This document shows positions 8,601 through 18,134 of a stretch of 64,000 nt of DNA, piece by piece. The notes below the pieces were generated by a model. That model was not told where the DNA came from. It saw only the letters and a list, made by a program, of their open reading frames with translations, and ran no database searches. The position numbers and the translations under genes are program-made. Position 1 is the first letter of the stretch. Every line of letters starts with the position of its first letter. Source of the stretch: Alphaproteobacteria bacterium (GTDB lineage: Bacteria; Pseudomonadota; Alphaproteobacteria; Caulobacterales; Hyphomonadaceae); assembly GCA_018969425.1 (NCBI GenBank), contig JAGWYJ010000001.1, positions 124,001-188,000 on the forward strand. The letters are read 5' to 3'.

Positions 8601-9212
8601 ATGGCGCGAACGAATTCAAACGATCCGATCGTTATCAAGAAGTACGCCAACCGACGCCTCTACGACACTTCGACAAGCGCCTATGTGACGCTCGAGCATC
8701 TGTCCTCCCTTGTCAGGGAGGGACGGGACTTCGTGGTCCAGGATGCGAAGAGCGGAGAGGACATCACGCGCACCGTCCTGGCGCAAATCATCTTCGAACA
8801 GGAAAACCAGAAGGATGGGGTCCTTCCGGTGAGCTTTCTGAGGCAGTTGATCAGCCTCTACGGCGACAGTCTGAACACCGCTCTTCCCGCCTATCTCGAG
8901 TTGTCCATGCAAACGTTCACGGCCCAGCAGGAGAAATGGCGAAGCTACATGTCCTCGGCTCTGGGCGAAGACAACCCGGCTCGCACCCTGAACGATCAGG
9001 TGCTCAAGAACATCGAGATGTTCGAAGACGCCATGCGTTACTTCACCCCGTTTGCCGCCAAGCCGGCCCGGGAGGAAGACCCTCCCCCCCCTCCGCCCCC
9101 CCAGGACCCGTCTGGAGATCGGGAGACGCTGATCGCGCTGCAGGAGCAGATGGCGGAGATGCAGAGACAGATCAGTCGCCTGGCCGCCTCCCGTCCTCAG
9201 CAGAAAGATTAA
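8601..9212 (+). CDS. phaR: Polyhydroxyalkanoate synthesis repressor PhaR
   Basis: A 203-aa regulator that binds PHB granules and DNA to repress phasin and PHB genes. The PHB/PHA accumulation regulator DNA-binding domain is at about 9-70 (IVIKKYANRRLYDTSTS, YVTLEHLSSLVREG). The PHB_acc repeat region (about 75-125) contains SLYGDSLNTALPAYLE and FTAQQEKWRSYM. The tail has a poly-proline run followed by a short coiled coil (LQEQMAEMQRQISRL). The ATG at 8601 is preceded by GCGGGAGA. Open frame extends upstream to about 8409 but is not conserved-looking. Divergence from phaB fits local autocontrol. Confidence 0.92.
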   Translation: MARTNSNDPIVIKKYANRRLYDTSTSAYVTLEHLSSLVREGRDFVVQDAKSGEDITRTVLAQIIFEQENQKDGVLPVSFLRQLISLYGDSLNTALPAYLELSMQTFTAQQEKWRSYMSSALGEDNPARTLNDQVLKNIEMFEDAMRYFTPFAAKPAREEDPPPPPPPQDPSGDRETLIALQEQMAEMQRQISRLAASRPQQKD

Positions 9213-9245
9213 CGCCGTCGGCCCGTTTCTTGCTCCCTCGGGGTT

Positions 9246-9524
9246 ATGCGGGTCGCGCCTTCATCTCATGTCGCCAGAATCGTCGACCGACGAACGGTCG
9301 CGGGGACTTCTGCGCCTCCATTCGACCGCCGAAAAGGCGAACGGAGGGGACGGCGCCCCGCTTCAGCGCAACATGACGCCCGCTCGTGGCCCGCTGCTGA
9401 GTTCGCAGCCCACATTCTGGGACAAATTTCGCCTGAACAGGCGCCCCCGGATCAGGCTCTTCGCGCCTACCGCGAACCAGAAACCGCGGGGCGGTCTCAA
9501 CCTGTCCTGAAGCGCTCCATCTGA
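9246..9524 (+). CDS. Possible small hypothetical protein (frame uncertain)
   Basis: The stretch 9213-9550 lies between phaR and a convergent regulator gene. Two overlapping plus-strand frames are open. The frame 9246-9524 (92 aa) contains FDRRKGERRGRR and SWPAAEFAAHILGQ, which read like a real polypeptide. The frame 9268-9510 (80 aa) has the higher GC at third codon positions, closer to known genes here. Neither has a good ribosome-binding site. I list the first because of its protein-like composition, but only one, or neither, may be real. No function can be assigned. Confidence 0.3.
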   Translation: MRVAPSSHVARIVDRRTVAGTSAPPFDRRKGERRGRRPASAQHDARSWPAAEFAAHILGQISPEQAPPDQALRAYREPETAGRSQPVLKRSI

Positions 9525-9550
9525 CATCGGAGCGCCGGGCTCACGGCCTG

Positions 9551-9919
9551 CTAACGGATCCTATCCAGACGGCTGATCACCATCTGAAGCATCTGCTCCA
9601 GCCGGTCCATACGCTCATGAATGCCGCCCAGGGCCTCGCGGGACAGAGCCAGTCCAGCGACGTGCGGCTCGCTCAATTGGCGATCCGTCGCGACATCGCC
9701 AGACAAGCCAGCGCCTGACCTCAGGGCGACCTCTTCCGGATCAGAGCGAAGAACACGGGCGATCGCCCGAACCTCATCGCTCTCGAGCTCGCGCTGATCC
9801 CGGAAAACCATTTCAATTTCATCCAGGGTCATGCCTGCCGCCTGAGCCATGGACGCCCGGGTCAGTCCGGAGGCCTTCAGCTGGTCGTCAAACCAGTCGG
9901 AGTCGAAAAACATACCCAT
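9551..9919 (-). CDS. Small HTH-like protein with C-terminal coiled coil
   Basis: A 122-aa protein. Residues about 8-60 look like an XRE/Cro-type helix-turn-helix (SGLTRASMAQAAGMTLDEIEMVF, then ELESDEVRAIARVL). The C-terminus (IHERMDRLEQMLQMVISRLDRI) is a heptad-rich coiled coil, so dimerisation is likely. The start at ATG 9919 follows GAGAGGGT at good spacing; ATG 9913 is an alternative. It is the downstream partner of the small membrane protein gene at 9968-10420 on the same strand, about 48 bases away, which may make a two-gene unit. The regulated targets are unknown. Confidence 0.65.
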   Translation of the reverse strand: MGMFFDSDWFDDQLKASGLTRASMAQAAGMTLDEIEMVFRDQRELESDEVRAIARVLRSDPEEVALRSGAGLSGDVATDRQLSEPHVAGLALSREALGGIHERMDRLEQMLQMVISRLDRIR

Positions 9920-9967
9920 CCGAGACCCTCTCAATCATTCCCTGACGAAGGGACCGGCGCGCACCTC

Positions 9968-10420
9968 TCAGCGTCCGCCGCCATGATGATCCCCGACCGT
10001 GAAGTCTCGGCGTGCGGAAATGATTGTCACGACAACCCCCGCAAGCACATCCAGAAGCGCCATCAGGGTCAGGATGAAGAACACGGAGGTGGAGAAGTTT
10101 TTCAGCAGCAGGAACTCAACCAGGCAAATGATGAAAAGCATCATCGAAATCGCATGATTGACGATCGTCGAAGCGCCGGTCGAGGTGGACTTCAGGATTT
10201 CAAAAAAGAAAAATCCAAGCGAAACAATGACCAGCAAATCACCCGGAGAAATGGTCCAGACAGCTCCTGGCGCCACCATGCCGATGGTTGCGAAGGGACG
10301 GGAGATATTCTCCGCCATCGTCATCGATCCGTCAGGACCGCCTCCGAAGGTCAGAGCCATCAGATTGTAGATGATCACCGGCACGCCCAGTAGCGGGAAG
10401 ATCCCGAGCAACACGCGCAT
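9968..10420 (-). CDS. Small integral membrane protein, four predicted helices
   Basis: A 150-aa hydrophobic protein with about four membrane segments: LLGIFPLLGVPVIIYNLMAL near the N-terminus, DLLVIVSLGFFFFEI, then AISMMLFIICLVEFLLL and VFFILTLMALLDVLAGVVVTII. A His/Gly-rich tail (VGDHHGGGR) ends the protein. I do not recognise the family. It lies upstream of the HTH-like gene on the same strand and may be cotranscribed with it. No transporter or enzyme motif is visible. Confidence 0.7.
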   Translation of the reverse strand: MRVLLGIFPLLGVPVIIYNLMALTFGGGPDGSMTMAENISRPFATIGMVAPGAVWTISPGDLLVIVSLGFFFFEILKSTSTGASTIVNHAISMMLFIICLVEFLLLKNFSTSVFFILTLMALLDVLAGVVVTIISARRDFTVGDHHGGGR

Positions 10421-10559
10421 CTTTCGCCCCTCTCAGACGCCAGGTCGTCCTCAATTCCGCCCCAACCTCGCGAGGATCGGCACGACCGCTCAGCGAACGT
10501 TATCTACGAATCTGCGCGATTGAAAGCCCTCGCCGCCCTGGTCGATCACGCCCGGATGA

Positions 10560-11324
10560 TCAGATTTCGTCAGCCCCGCCGGGCGAACGCCGACGGCTTC
10601 GCAGCCACATCACGCCTTTCAGATCGGAAAGAGCGTCCGCAAGCCGGCCGAAATTGGTGTAGTTGGAACGTCCGTGACGCCGAGGGCGATGATTGACCGG
10701 ACGGGTCTCAACCAGGAAGCCCTCTGCTATCATCAGAGCCGGAAGATATCGGTGCATATGGTCGAAATAGGGCAACTGAAGAAAAGCATCCCTGCGAAAC
10801 GCCCGGGCCCCGCACCCGCTATCCGGAGATCCGTCGCGAAGAACCCGTTGACGAACCGCGTTTGCAAGGCGGGATCCAAGCCGCTTCCACGAACTATCCT
10901 GACGCTTCTCGCGCCTGCCCTGCACGAGGGCGAGACCAAAGGGGGCGTCGGGACGGGTCAGCTGCGAGACAAGCCCACGAAGATCGTCAGGATCGTTCTG
11001 ACCGTCGCCGTCAAGCGTCGCGACCACCTCAGCGCGCGCCGCGAGCACGCCGGTTCGCACCGCACGGCTCTGCCCTGCGTTCCTGCGGTGGCCGATGACG
11101 CGAAGACACGGAAAGCTCGCCCTCAGGGCTACAAGATTGCGGCGGGTCTCATCGACAGAGCTGTCATCGACGAAAATCATCTCATAGGCCCGACCGGTCA
11201 GTCGGGCATCGATTTCCCGCACAAGCGCCTCGACATTGCCCGCCTCGTTATGGACCGGGACGACGACGCTGATCTCCGGACGGCCATAGGATGACCCGGT
11301 TGCTGTTTCCGTCACTGGATCCAC
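10560..11324 (-). CDS. Family 2 glycosyltransferase (polyprenyl-phosphate sugar transferase type)
   Basis: A 254-aa GT2 enzyme resembling dolichol/polyprenyl-phosphate mannosyltransferases. It has SVVVPVHNEAGNVEALVREI at about 19-38, FVDDSSVDETR, the metal-binding ATLDGDGQNDPDDL, and the acceptor-side SPDSGCGARAFRRDAF. No C-terminal membrane domain of the GtrA type is attached. It starts at GTG 11324, with AAGGA about ten bases upstream. It is divergent from a GT39 gene whose family uses polyprenyl-phosphate sugars as donors, so the pair may make and use one lipid-linked sugar. That link is inference. Confidence 0.88.
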   Translation of the reverse strand: MDPVTETATGSSYGRPEISVVVPVHNEAGNVEALVREIDARLTGRAYEMIFVDDSSVDETRRNLVALRASFPCLRVIGHRRNAGQSRAVRTGVLAARAEVVATLDGDGQNDPDDLRGLVSQLTRPDAPFGLALVQGRREKRQDSSWKRLGSRLANAVRQRVLRDGSPDSGCGARAFRRDAFLQLPYFDHMHRYLPALMIAEGFLVETRPVNHRPRRHGRSNYTNFGRLADALSDLKGVMWLRSRRRSPGGADEI

Positions 11325-11505
11325 CTCGCACTATCCTTCAGCTTCACCTATAGCCTCGCCGGACGCCCGACGCGAGAGGGTCGCTGACGCAGCGGACATA
11401 TCCAGAAAATCCGCGACGACCCGTCAAAGAGGATGTAAGCATAAGCGTGTCCGCGAGCTCGCCGCTGCGGACTGGGACCGCTTCCGCAGGATTTCGCCCC
11501 ACGTG

Positions 11506-13386
11506 ATGGCCGCACTCGACACTCTGCTCCGAACGCGATGGGCCTATGTCGTCCTCGCAGGCCTCGTCCTCGCCTGCGCGCTCCCGGGCGCCCTGTTCAT
11601 GCCGGCTCTTGATCGGGACGAAGCGCGTTTTTCACAGGCGAGCGCCCAGATGGTGGAGACCGGAGATCTGGTCGTCATCCGGTATCACGACGGACTGAGA
11701 AACAAAAAGCCGGTCGGCATACACTGGATGCAGGCCGCCGCGACAGCCCTCACCTCCAGCGCGGAAGCCCGAGAGATACTCAGTTACCGCCTGCCCTCCC
11801 TTATCTGCGGGGCTGTGGCGGCGATGGGGATGTACTGGGCGGGGCTCGCCCTGTTCAGCCGCAGGACAGCCTTCCTGTCCGCAGCGGTCCTCGGAACATG
11901 CCTTCTTCTTGCGACGGAGGCCCACATCGCCAAGACCGATGCGGCCCAATGCGCCTTCATGGTTCTCGCCATGGGATGTCTTGCGCATCTGAGAACGCGC
12001 GCCGACGTTCGGATCGGCATCGCCTTCTGGATCTTTCTTGCCGTCGGGGTTCTTCTCAAGGGCGTTATCGCCCCCATGACGGCCGGCCTTGCGCTCGCCA
12101 GTCTTGTCTTCTGGGAAAGGAGAGCCCAATGGCTTCGGCCCCTCTTGGACTGGCGAGGGCCAAGCCTGTTCATCATTCTGACGGTTCCCTGGTTTCTGGC
12201 GGTTCAGATCGCCACGAACGGGGCCTTCCTGTGGGAAGCCGCTGCGGTCGATCTCGGGCAGAAGATCGTCAGCGCCGCTGAGGGCCACAAGGGTTTGCCC
12301 GGCACCCATCTTGTCGCCCTTCCGCTCCTGTTCTGGCCAGGATCCCTTTTCCTTCTCCCAGGCGTCATGATTGCGTGGCGCGTGTTGTCCAAACGACCGC
12401 TGGAGACCGCCCGCCTTCGCCCCGCCCACCTCGCCGAGACAGATCCCGTCGGATATTCTCTGCTTTCCTCGGAGGCCGGCGTCTGGCGCTTTCTCGTCTG
12501 CTGGGCTCTCCCGACCTGGCTCGTCTTCGAGCTGGCCCCGACCAAACTCGTTCACTACACGCTGCCCGCTTACCCGGCGCTGGCCTTCATGGCGGCGGCA
12601 GGGCTTGAGCGCTGGCTGTCAGCCCCGCTTGCCCGGCGAGAAGGGCTCGTCTCGATCGCTCTCTTCATTGTTCCGGCGGCTCTGCTCGCCGCAGCCGCCA
12701 GCCCGCCCGTTCTGGCTCTGGTGCGGGCCGACGCCGCTGAGGCCTTCGGTCCCGGACTGGCTGAGCGGGTAGCCTATATCTGGGGCCGGGACTACGCCGC
12801 CTCGGGAGCTGGACTGTGGACGACCCTGGGCCTTTGCGTAGCATCGGTGTGGACCTGCTGGGCCTTTCTCAACCGCCGGGCCGTTCACCTCCTTGCCGGG
12901 TTGCTGGCCTGCGCCGTGACGGGAGGTATCGGACTGAAAGGTCTCGTTCTACCCAATCAGTCGTGGATGCTCGCCACCAACGCCTCAATCGACGCCCTTG
13001 GGGAGATCTGCGCCTTTCCTGAAGGAACCGCCATCCATAAGGCCTCAGGATGCTCCGGGCCGGCGCCGAAACTCGTGCGGGCCATCGCCTATGCGGAACC
13101 CAGCCTTGTCTTCGAGCTGGGCGGGCGGATCATCCTGCCTCCAGACAGCACCGCCAGTATCCCAGACGTCGCTGAGGATCCAAGACCCACCTGGCTGATT
13201 AATGTCGGAGAGGCTGAAGGCCGTGACGCGCTCAAGCGTCTCGCACAATCGGCTCGAAGTGCGGACCGATGCCTGAGGCTGGCGAGACGTTTCGCCTTCA
13301 ACTACTCCAATGGCGATCCGTCTATCCTCGTTGCGGCAGTTCTCGAACCCGCTGGGTGTCCCAATATTGCTAAATCCGGACGCTAA
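11506..13386 (+). CDS. GT39/ArnT-like glycosyltransferase, multi-spanning membrane protein
   Basis: A 626-aa inner-membrane protein of the PMT/ArnT superfamily, which transfers a sugar from polyprenyl phosphate to lipid A or another envelope acceptor on the periplasmic side. The first periplasmic loop carries the family signature LDRDEARFSQASAQMV with the acidic catalytic residues at about 37-39. KKPVGIHWMQAAATAL and the second loop motif EAHIAKTDAAQCAF follow. About ten or more hydrophobic segments run to residue 470, then a soluble C-terminal domain of about 150 aa. GTG 11503 is an equally possible start. The acceptor is unknown. Confidence 0.88.
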   Translation: MAALDTLLRTRWAYVVLAGLVLACALPGALFMPALDRDEARFSQASAQMVETGDLVVIRYHDGLRNKKPVGIHWMQAAATALTSSAEAREILSYRLPSLICGAVAAMGMYWAGLALFSRRTAFLSAAVLGTCLLLATEAHIAKTDAAQCAFMVLAMGCLAHLRTRADVRIGIAFWIFLAVGVLLKGVIAPMTAGLALASLVFWERRAQWLRPLLDWRGPSLFIILTVPWFLAVQIATNGAFLWEAAAVDLGQKIVSAAEGHKGLPGTHLVALPLLFWPGSLFLLPGVMIAWRVLSKRPLETARLRPAHLAETDPVGYSLLSSEAGVWRFLVCWALPTWLVFELAPTKLVHYTLPAYPALAFMAAAGLERWLSAPLARREGLVSIALFIVPAALLAAAASPPVLALVRADAAEAFGPGLAERVAYIWGRDYAASGAGLWTTLGLCVASVWTCWAFLNRRAVHLLAGLLACAVTGGIGLKGLVLPNQSWMLATNASIDALGEICAFPEGTAIHKASGCSGPAPKLVRAIAYAEPSLVFELGGRIILPPDSTASIPDVAEDPRPTWLINVGEAEGRDALKRLAQSARSADRCLRLARRFAFNYSNGDPSILVAAVLEPAGCPNIAKSGR

Positions 13387-13390
13387 GAGC

Positions 13391-14398
13391 TCAATCAGAC
13401 GGCGCCACCACGTCGCCGGGGTCCGCTTTACCGGAGCTCAAGAGCTCGGCGATCGCTCTCCTGATCTGAAGAAGCGGCTCGAAAAAAGGCGTCAGCGCTG
13501 CGGCTGACAAGGCTTCACCGCCCGGCTTTGCGAACTTTCGGAAATAGCGGGAGAGGCCGCGCGCCTTGTGACGCTCCACATCCCGCGACCTCGCCTCACT
13601 GGTGGCGCCATAGTGCAGCGCCGCCGCTTGCGGAGCGAAAATGACCGAGCCGCCCTCCATCTCGGCGCGCCGACACAGGTCAAGATCCTCAACATGGAGA
13701 AAATAAGCCTCGTCAAATCCGCCAAGACGATCAAAGCCGCTCCGGGACAGGTACATCAACGCCCCGCTGACAGCTCCCATCGGAACACAGGTCGCCGGCA
13801 GCGGCTCATCATTGCGATTGATGTTCCTGATTGAAGGATGAAGCCGAAACCGCGCAAGACCCAGAAACGTTCCCGCCGCGGTCCCCCACGTCAGGCGGTG
13901 GCGTCTCGCTCCCCTCTGCTCGACCCCGTCGGGGCCATAAATGCGACCTCCGACAATCATGGGCTCCGCGCCATACTCTCTCGCCGCCTCGAGGGCGGCG
14001 AGAGAGCCGCGCCTGAGGACTGCGTCAGGATTGATAATCAGGACACGGTCTCCCGAACTGACCCGAACGCCCTCATTGACGCCAGCCGCGAAGCCTCGAT
14101 TGATCCCTCCGCCGGTCAGCGTCAGGCGCGTCTCCTGCCCTGCGAGGCGCTCAAGCGCACGCACCGTCTCAGGCGGATTACCATTGTCGACGACAATGAT
14201 CTCGGCGATGTCCGGATCCGCCGCCAGCGCGTGCAGACAATCCATCAACGCAGGTCCCGTGCGGTAACTCACCACGACGGCGGAAATCCTCAGGGCCGGA
14301 TCTGGCCTCGCGAGAACCTGCGACCAATCCAGCCGCCCCCGCAGGCCGACGCGACGCCGGGAGTGCGTCCGCTCGATCCGCCCGGGACCGGAGACCAT
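13391..14398 (-). CDS. Family 2 glycosyltransferase, rhamnosyltransferase-like
   Basis: A 335-aa GT2 enzyme. Motifs: ISAVVVSYRTGPALMDCL (about 38-55), IIVVDNGNPPET, GGGINRGFAAGVNEGV, and the metal site IINPDAVLRRGSL. The acceptor region has VPMGAVSGALMYLSRSGF and GGFDEAYFLHVEDLDLCRRA, typical of WbbL-like rhamnosyltransferases. Its ATG overlaps the thrS stop as TGATG, so it is almost certainly translated from the thrS message even though the functions are unrelated. It converges on the GT39 gene, with four bases between stops. The sugar and acceptor are unknown. Confidence 0.87.
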   Translation of the reverse strand: MVSGPGRIERTHSRRRVGLRGRLDWSQVLARPDPALRISAVVVSYRTGPALMDCLHALAADPDIAEIIVVDNGNPPETVRALERLAGQETRLTLTGGGINRGFAAGVNEGVRVSSGDRVLIINPDAVLRRGSLAALEAAREYGAEPMIVGGRIYGPDGVEQRGARRHRLTWGTAAGTFLGLARFRLHPSIRNINRNDEPLPATCVPMGAVSGALMYLSRSGFDRLGGFDEAYFLHVEDLDLCRRAEMEGGSVIFAPQAAALHYGATSEARSRDVERHKARGLSRYFRKFAKPGGEALSAAALTPFFEPLLQIRRAIAELLSSGKADPGDVVAPSD

Positions 14399-16323
14399 CA
14401 GATACGCCGGAGATCGGGCGCCAGCGCCTCACGCGCCAGATCGACCGCAGCCTCATCCAGAGACACGACGCTCTGAGCCTGACTTCCAAATCGCCGAAGG
14501 GCTAGACGCCGATCCGCAGCCTCGGCGCGTCCCACAACGGCGATAACAGGGACCTTCTGAAGCGAGTGCTCCCGGATCTTGTAATTGATCTTCTCATTAC
14601 GAAGGTCGAGCTCAACGCGCAGTCCCGCGGCTTTCAAGGCCGCCGCCGCCTCACGAGCATAACCCGATGCGTCCTCAGTGATGGTCGCGACAACCACCTG
14701 CACAGGGGCAAGCCACATCGGGAAGGCGCCGGCGAAGTTCTCGATCAGAATTCCGAGAAACCGCTCGAAGGTCCCCAGAACCGCGCGATGAAGCATGACC
14801 GGACGGTGCTTCACTCCATCCTCACCGACATACTCAGCCCCGAGACGCTCGGGAAGAACGAAGTCGAGCTGTAGAGTGCCGCACTGCCATGTCCGACCTA
14901 TCGCGTCCTTCAGGTGAAACTCCAGCTTCGGTCCGTAAAACGCACCCTCGCCGGGCAAGAACTCCAGGACCTCCCCCGCCGCCTCCGCAGCCCTGCGAAG
15001 CATGCCCTCAGCTCGGTCCCACGTCTCGTCCGTCCCTGCCCGGACGTCAGGTCGCAAGGCAAGTTTGACCGAATGAAGCTCCACGCCGAGATCCTCATAA
15101 ATGGAGCGCAGAAGCCGGCAAAACGCCAGCGTCTCCTCCTCGATCTGGTCCTCGCGACAGAAAATGTGCGCGTCATCCTGAGTGAAGTTCCTGACCCTCA
15201 GGATGCCGTGAAGGCCGCCGGAAGGCTCGTAACGGTGACAGGATCCGAACTCCGCCATTCTCAGAGGCAAATCCCGATACGACTTCTGACCCATGTTGAA
15301 AATCTGCACATGGCAGGGGCAATTCATGGGTTTGACGGCCAGGACCTCGCCTTCCTCCGTCTCGCAGGTGAACATGTTCTTGCCGAACTTCTCCCAGTGC
15401 CCCGAGGCCTCCCACAGGGCCTTGTCCAGAACCTGCGGGGTCTTCACCTCGACATAGTCCGCTCCCTCAAGGCGGCGTCGCATGTAGGTCTCAAGGGTTC
15501 GGTACACGGTCCATCCCCGGGGATGCCAGAACACCATGCCCCGACCCTCCTCCTGCAGATGGAAGAGCTCAAGCTCACGTCCCAGTTTGCGATGATCGCG
15601 CTTCTCGGCCTCCTCAATCCGCTTCAGGTGCGCTGAGAGGTCCGCTTCGGCGGCCCAGGCGGTGCCGTACATTCGCTGAAGCATTTCATTGCGATGGTCG
15701 CCGCGCCAGTAGGCGCCTGCAAGCTTCATCAGCTTAAACGCCTTGGGGAGACGTCCGGTGGACGGCAGATGAGGCCCTCGGCACAAATCCGCCCACGGCC
15801 CCTGGCGATAAACGGTGATGGTCTCGCTCTCAGGCAGATCGGAGATGATCTCGGCCTTGTAGGTCTCGCCGATCGAGCGAAAATGGTCGATTGCGGCCTG
15901 ACGCGTCCAGACCTCGCGTTCAATGGGATAATCCTTATCGACGATTTCCCGCATCCTCGCTTCGATCGCCTCAAAGTCTTCCGTCGAGAAGGGCGTCTTG
16001 CGAGCGAAGTCGTAGAAAAAACCATCCTCGATAACCGGACCTATGGTCACCTGCGCGTCGGGAAACAGTTCCTGGACCGCCTGGGCGAGGATGTGGGCCG
16101 CGTCATGACGGATGAGCTCAAGACCCTCAGGATCGGCAGCCGACAGCAGCTCAAGCGCTGTGTCGCCCTCCAGGGGGCGCTTCATGTCGCGCAACTCCCC
16201 GTTCACCTTCGCCACGATGGAGCGCTTGGCGAGGGAGCGCGAGATCGATTCCGCGATGGCCAGCGGTGTCGATCCGTCAGGATATTCGCGGCGCGTGCCG
16301 TCGGGAAATGTCACGTTTATCAT
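14398..16323 (-). CDS. thrS: Threonyl-tRNA synthetase
   Basis: Class II synthetase of 641 aa, full length. A TGS domain is at about 1-62. The editing domain carries HDAAH (His73, His77) and the later Cys181 of DLCRGPHLP. The catalytic core zinc site includes Cys335 in [12 protein letters not shown]. Motif 2 is near [20 protein letters not shown], and the C-terminal anticodon-binding domain starts near about 540. It lies downstream of yidD on the same strand after 111 bases, and its stop overlaps a glycosyltransferase start. No T-box or threonine attenuator was recognised in the upstream gap. Confidence 0.96.
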   Translation of the reverse strand: MINVTFPDGTRREYPDGSTPLAIAESISRSLAKRSIVAKVNGELRDMKRPLEGDTALELLSAADPEGLELIRHDAAHILAQAVQELFPDAQVTIGPVIEDGFFYDFARKTPFSTEDFEAIEARMREIVDKDYPIEREVWTRQAAIDHFRSIGETYKAEIISDLPESETITVYRQGPWADLCRGPHLPSTGRLPKAFKLMKLAGAYWRGDHRNEMLQRMYGTAWAAEADLSAHLKRIEEAEKRDHRKLGRELELFHLQEEGRGMVFWHPRGWTVYRTLETYMRRRLEGADYVEVKTPQVLDKALWEASGHWEKFGKNMFTCETEEGEVLAVKPMNCPCHVQIFNMGQKSYRDLPLRMAEFGSCHRYEPSGGLHGILRVRNFTQDDAHIFCREDQIEEETLAFCRLLRSIYEDLGVELHSVKLALRPDVRAGTDETWDRAEGMLRRAAEAAGEVLEFLPGEGAFYGPKLEFHLKDAIGRTWQCGTLQLDFVLPERLGAEYVGEDGVKHRPVMLHRAVLGTFERFLGILIENFAGAFPMWLAPVQVVVATITEDASGYAREAAAALKAAGLRVELDLRNEKINYKIREHSLQKVPVIAVVGRAEAADRRLALRRFGSQAQSVVSLDEAAVDLAREALAPDLRRI

Positions 16324-16434
16324 CGGGTGCTTCCATTGCGATCTCGCCCGTTTAGGCCAATTCGCCGGGCGTATGAAACTGGGTTTTTAAGAGAATTCGC
16401 CTCATGGAGGCAGACGCGGACGACCCGGGGGCGT

Positions 16435-16782
16435 TCACCCGCCCGGCCCGGACCGGCCGCACCGAGTTTCGGTTTCGCTCAAAAAGACGCCGCGCCAGAC
16501 CCCGTAGCGCCAGGGAGCGTACCAGCGCCCCGCCGCTGGAAGCGCATCCGGGGGCGGATCATACCCCTGCGATCCGCCTGGTCGGCACCGACTTAAACGC
16601 GCGATCATCATCCAGACCCCGGGCCAGATTCCATGCCGGGAGACGGCCTCAGCCGCATACTCCGAACAGGACGGCTCATGCCGACACCTCGCCCCAAAGG
16701 CCATGAACACGGGCGAGAGAGCGAACTTATAGGCCGCGAGGCAGGCGCCCATGATCGGCCTGAAGGGATAAGGACCACTCAT
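16435..16782 (-). CDS. yidD: Membrane protein insertion efficiency factor YidD
   Basis: Small membrane-associated protein (115 aa with this start) that assists YidC-dependent insertion. The family core is unmistakable: ALSPVF, then CRHEPSCSEYAAEAVSRHG and SRCRPGGSQGYDPPP. The C-terminal tail of about 35 residues beyond the core is longer than in E. coli. I chose the ATG at 16782; a second ATG at 16752 would also give a complete core. It lies 31 bases after the IscU-like gene and is not next to rpmH/rnpA, so it has moved away from the ancestral replication-origin cluster. Confidence 0.9.
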   Translation of the reverse strand: MSGPYPFRPIMGACLAAYKFALSPVFMAFGARCRHEPSCSEYAAEAVSRHGIWPGVWMMIARLSRCRPGGSQGYDPPPDALPAAGRWYAPWRYGVWRGVFLSETETRCGRSGPGG

Positions 16783-16813
16783 CGGGGGCCTATAACGCCA
16801 AACACGCGGACGA

Positions 16814-17263
16814 TCAAACCGACCCGGGGCCCAGATCAGCAATCGCCCTCTCCATCGCCTCCACGACCGCGTCAAACGCCAGGAGCGTCGATGCGTGCCG
16901 GGGGGGATAGTCACGCACCGGAGCCAGATGGCGCAACTCCCAGAAATCGCCCTCCGGAGCCGGAGCGCCGTCCTTGAGAAGAGCCCGAAGCCCCTCACGG
17001 GCGGCCTGCAGCTCATCCAAACTCTTACCGATCGCCTGACGAGCCAGAATGGACGCGGCCGCCTGCCCGAGAGCGCAGGCGCGAGGCTCCACCCCGATAT
17101 CGACAACCCGACGATCCACGCCAAGCCGGACGTCAACGCCGACGCTGGAGCCGCAGATCCGGGACACCTTCACCGATGATCCGTGCGGCGCCTGAAGCCG
17201 GCCCGAGTGAGGAATATCCGCCGCCAGCTCAAGGATCCGGTTATGATACAGGTCGCCGAACAT
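16814..17263 (-). CDS. IscU/NifU-like iron-sulfur scaffold homologue with a missing cysteine
   Basis: A 149-aa member of the NifU N-terminal (IscU) family. By hand alignment to IscU, Cys37 is kept (VSRICGSSVGVDV) and Cys63 is kept (PRACALGQAAASIL, followed by GKSLDEL). The third ligand Cys106 is Ala (PPRHASTLLAFDAV) although the neighbouring His is retained, and IscU Asp39 is Ser. This suggests altered or lost cluster assembly. Proteins of this kind are usually annotated simply as scaffold proteins in alphaproteobacteria. No other isc/suf gene is in the window. It lies four bases from the CHAD gene. Confidence 0.83.
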   Translation of the reverse strand: MFGDLYHNRILELAADIPHSGRLQAPHGSSVKVSRICGSSVGVDVRLGVDRRVVDIGVEPRACALGQAAASILARQAIGKSLDELQAAREGLRALLKDGAPAPEGDFWELRHLAPVRDYPPRHASTLLAFDAVVEAMERAIADLGPGSV

Positions 17264-17267
17264 GGCG

Positions 17268-18134
17268 TCAGGCTCTCCCCTCTGGCTCGGCCCGGGCCGC
17301 GAGACGTTTCATCCAGTCGCCTTTCCTGACCCCGAATAGCTCCTTGCCGAGAATGCGGGCCTGATCAATCATTTCACCGCGACGGTCCTCCAGCGCTCCG
17401 GCAAGGCCCGCGGGCGCCCCCTTCCATCCGGACAGGCCGGCGATCACCAGGTCGGTGTCCTGAACCCGCCCCAGACATTCCGCAAGATCCCGGACCCGCA
17501 CTGCGCGGTTCGCAAGCGCCTCAGGAAATACCCGACGCAGCAACCGAACCTGAAGCGCATGATGCTTCACCTGTTTTCTCCACTCATGAAAGGGCTCCCG
17601 GTCTGTCTGCGAGTATGCGATTTTCATCGCTCGCCGAGCCGCACCGTAACTTCGAGCGAGCCCCTCCGCGTAGACATCTCCATCGCCGGCACGCCTCGGT
17701 TCGGGAAAATCCGGCCGCGGCTTGTTGAGCTCCAGACAGAACTCCTTGACTGCGGCTTCGATATCGACGGTACGCAGACCGGCCTCCCTGCGAAACCGGG
17801 CCCTGACGCGCGTAACCGCCGAAGGGGACATCGTATCTCCGAACTCCCGTGTCACCTGCTCGAAGCCCTCAAGGCGCGCGTTCAGGTCGCGTGCCGAAGA
17901 CAGGCCGCGGGCAAGGTCGCGCCAACGCTCATTCTCGCGACGATAGAACCTCCTGCCGACAAGCGGCAGCGCGAGGCGCAATACGGCCCTTATCTTCTTG
18001 CACCGGACCCGAGCCTGATGAATGAAGACGGCCTGATCCTCGTCCGCATGCATGCACGCGGACCGCAGACGTTCAACCTGCCCGGCAATGATCCGTTCGA
18101 GTTCAGCGCCCTGAGCTTCGCCCGGCCTGATCAC
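17268..18134 (-). CDS. CHAD domain protein
   Basis: An alpha-helical protein of 288 aa built almost entirely of a CHAD domain, a fold with conserved His and basic residues that binds polyphosphate. The two half-repeats show HQARVRCKKIRAVLRL (about 40-55) and HEWRKQVKHHALQVRLL (about 180-196). No CYTH domain is fused. I chose the GTG at 18134 because it overlaps the upstream exoD stop as GTGA. A longer frame to 18206 would overlap exoD by 76 bases. Polyphosphate binding is a family property; a link to PHB or polyphosphate granules in this organism is speculation. Confidence 0.85.
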   Translation of the reverse strand: MIRPGEAQGAELERIIAGQVERLRSACMHADEDQAVFIHQARVRCKKIRAVLRLALPLVGRRFYRRENERWRDLARGLSSARDLNARLEGFEQVTREFGDTMSPSAVTRVRARFRREAGLRTVDIEAAVKEFCLELNKPRPDFPEPRRAGDGDVYAEGLARSYGAARRAMKIAYSQTDREPFHEWRKQVKHHALQVRLLRRVFPEALANRAVRVRDLAECLGRVQDTDLVIAGLSGWKGAPAGLAGALEDRRGEMIDQARILGKELFGVRKGDWMKRLAARAEPEGRA

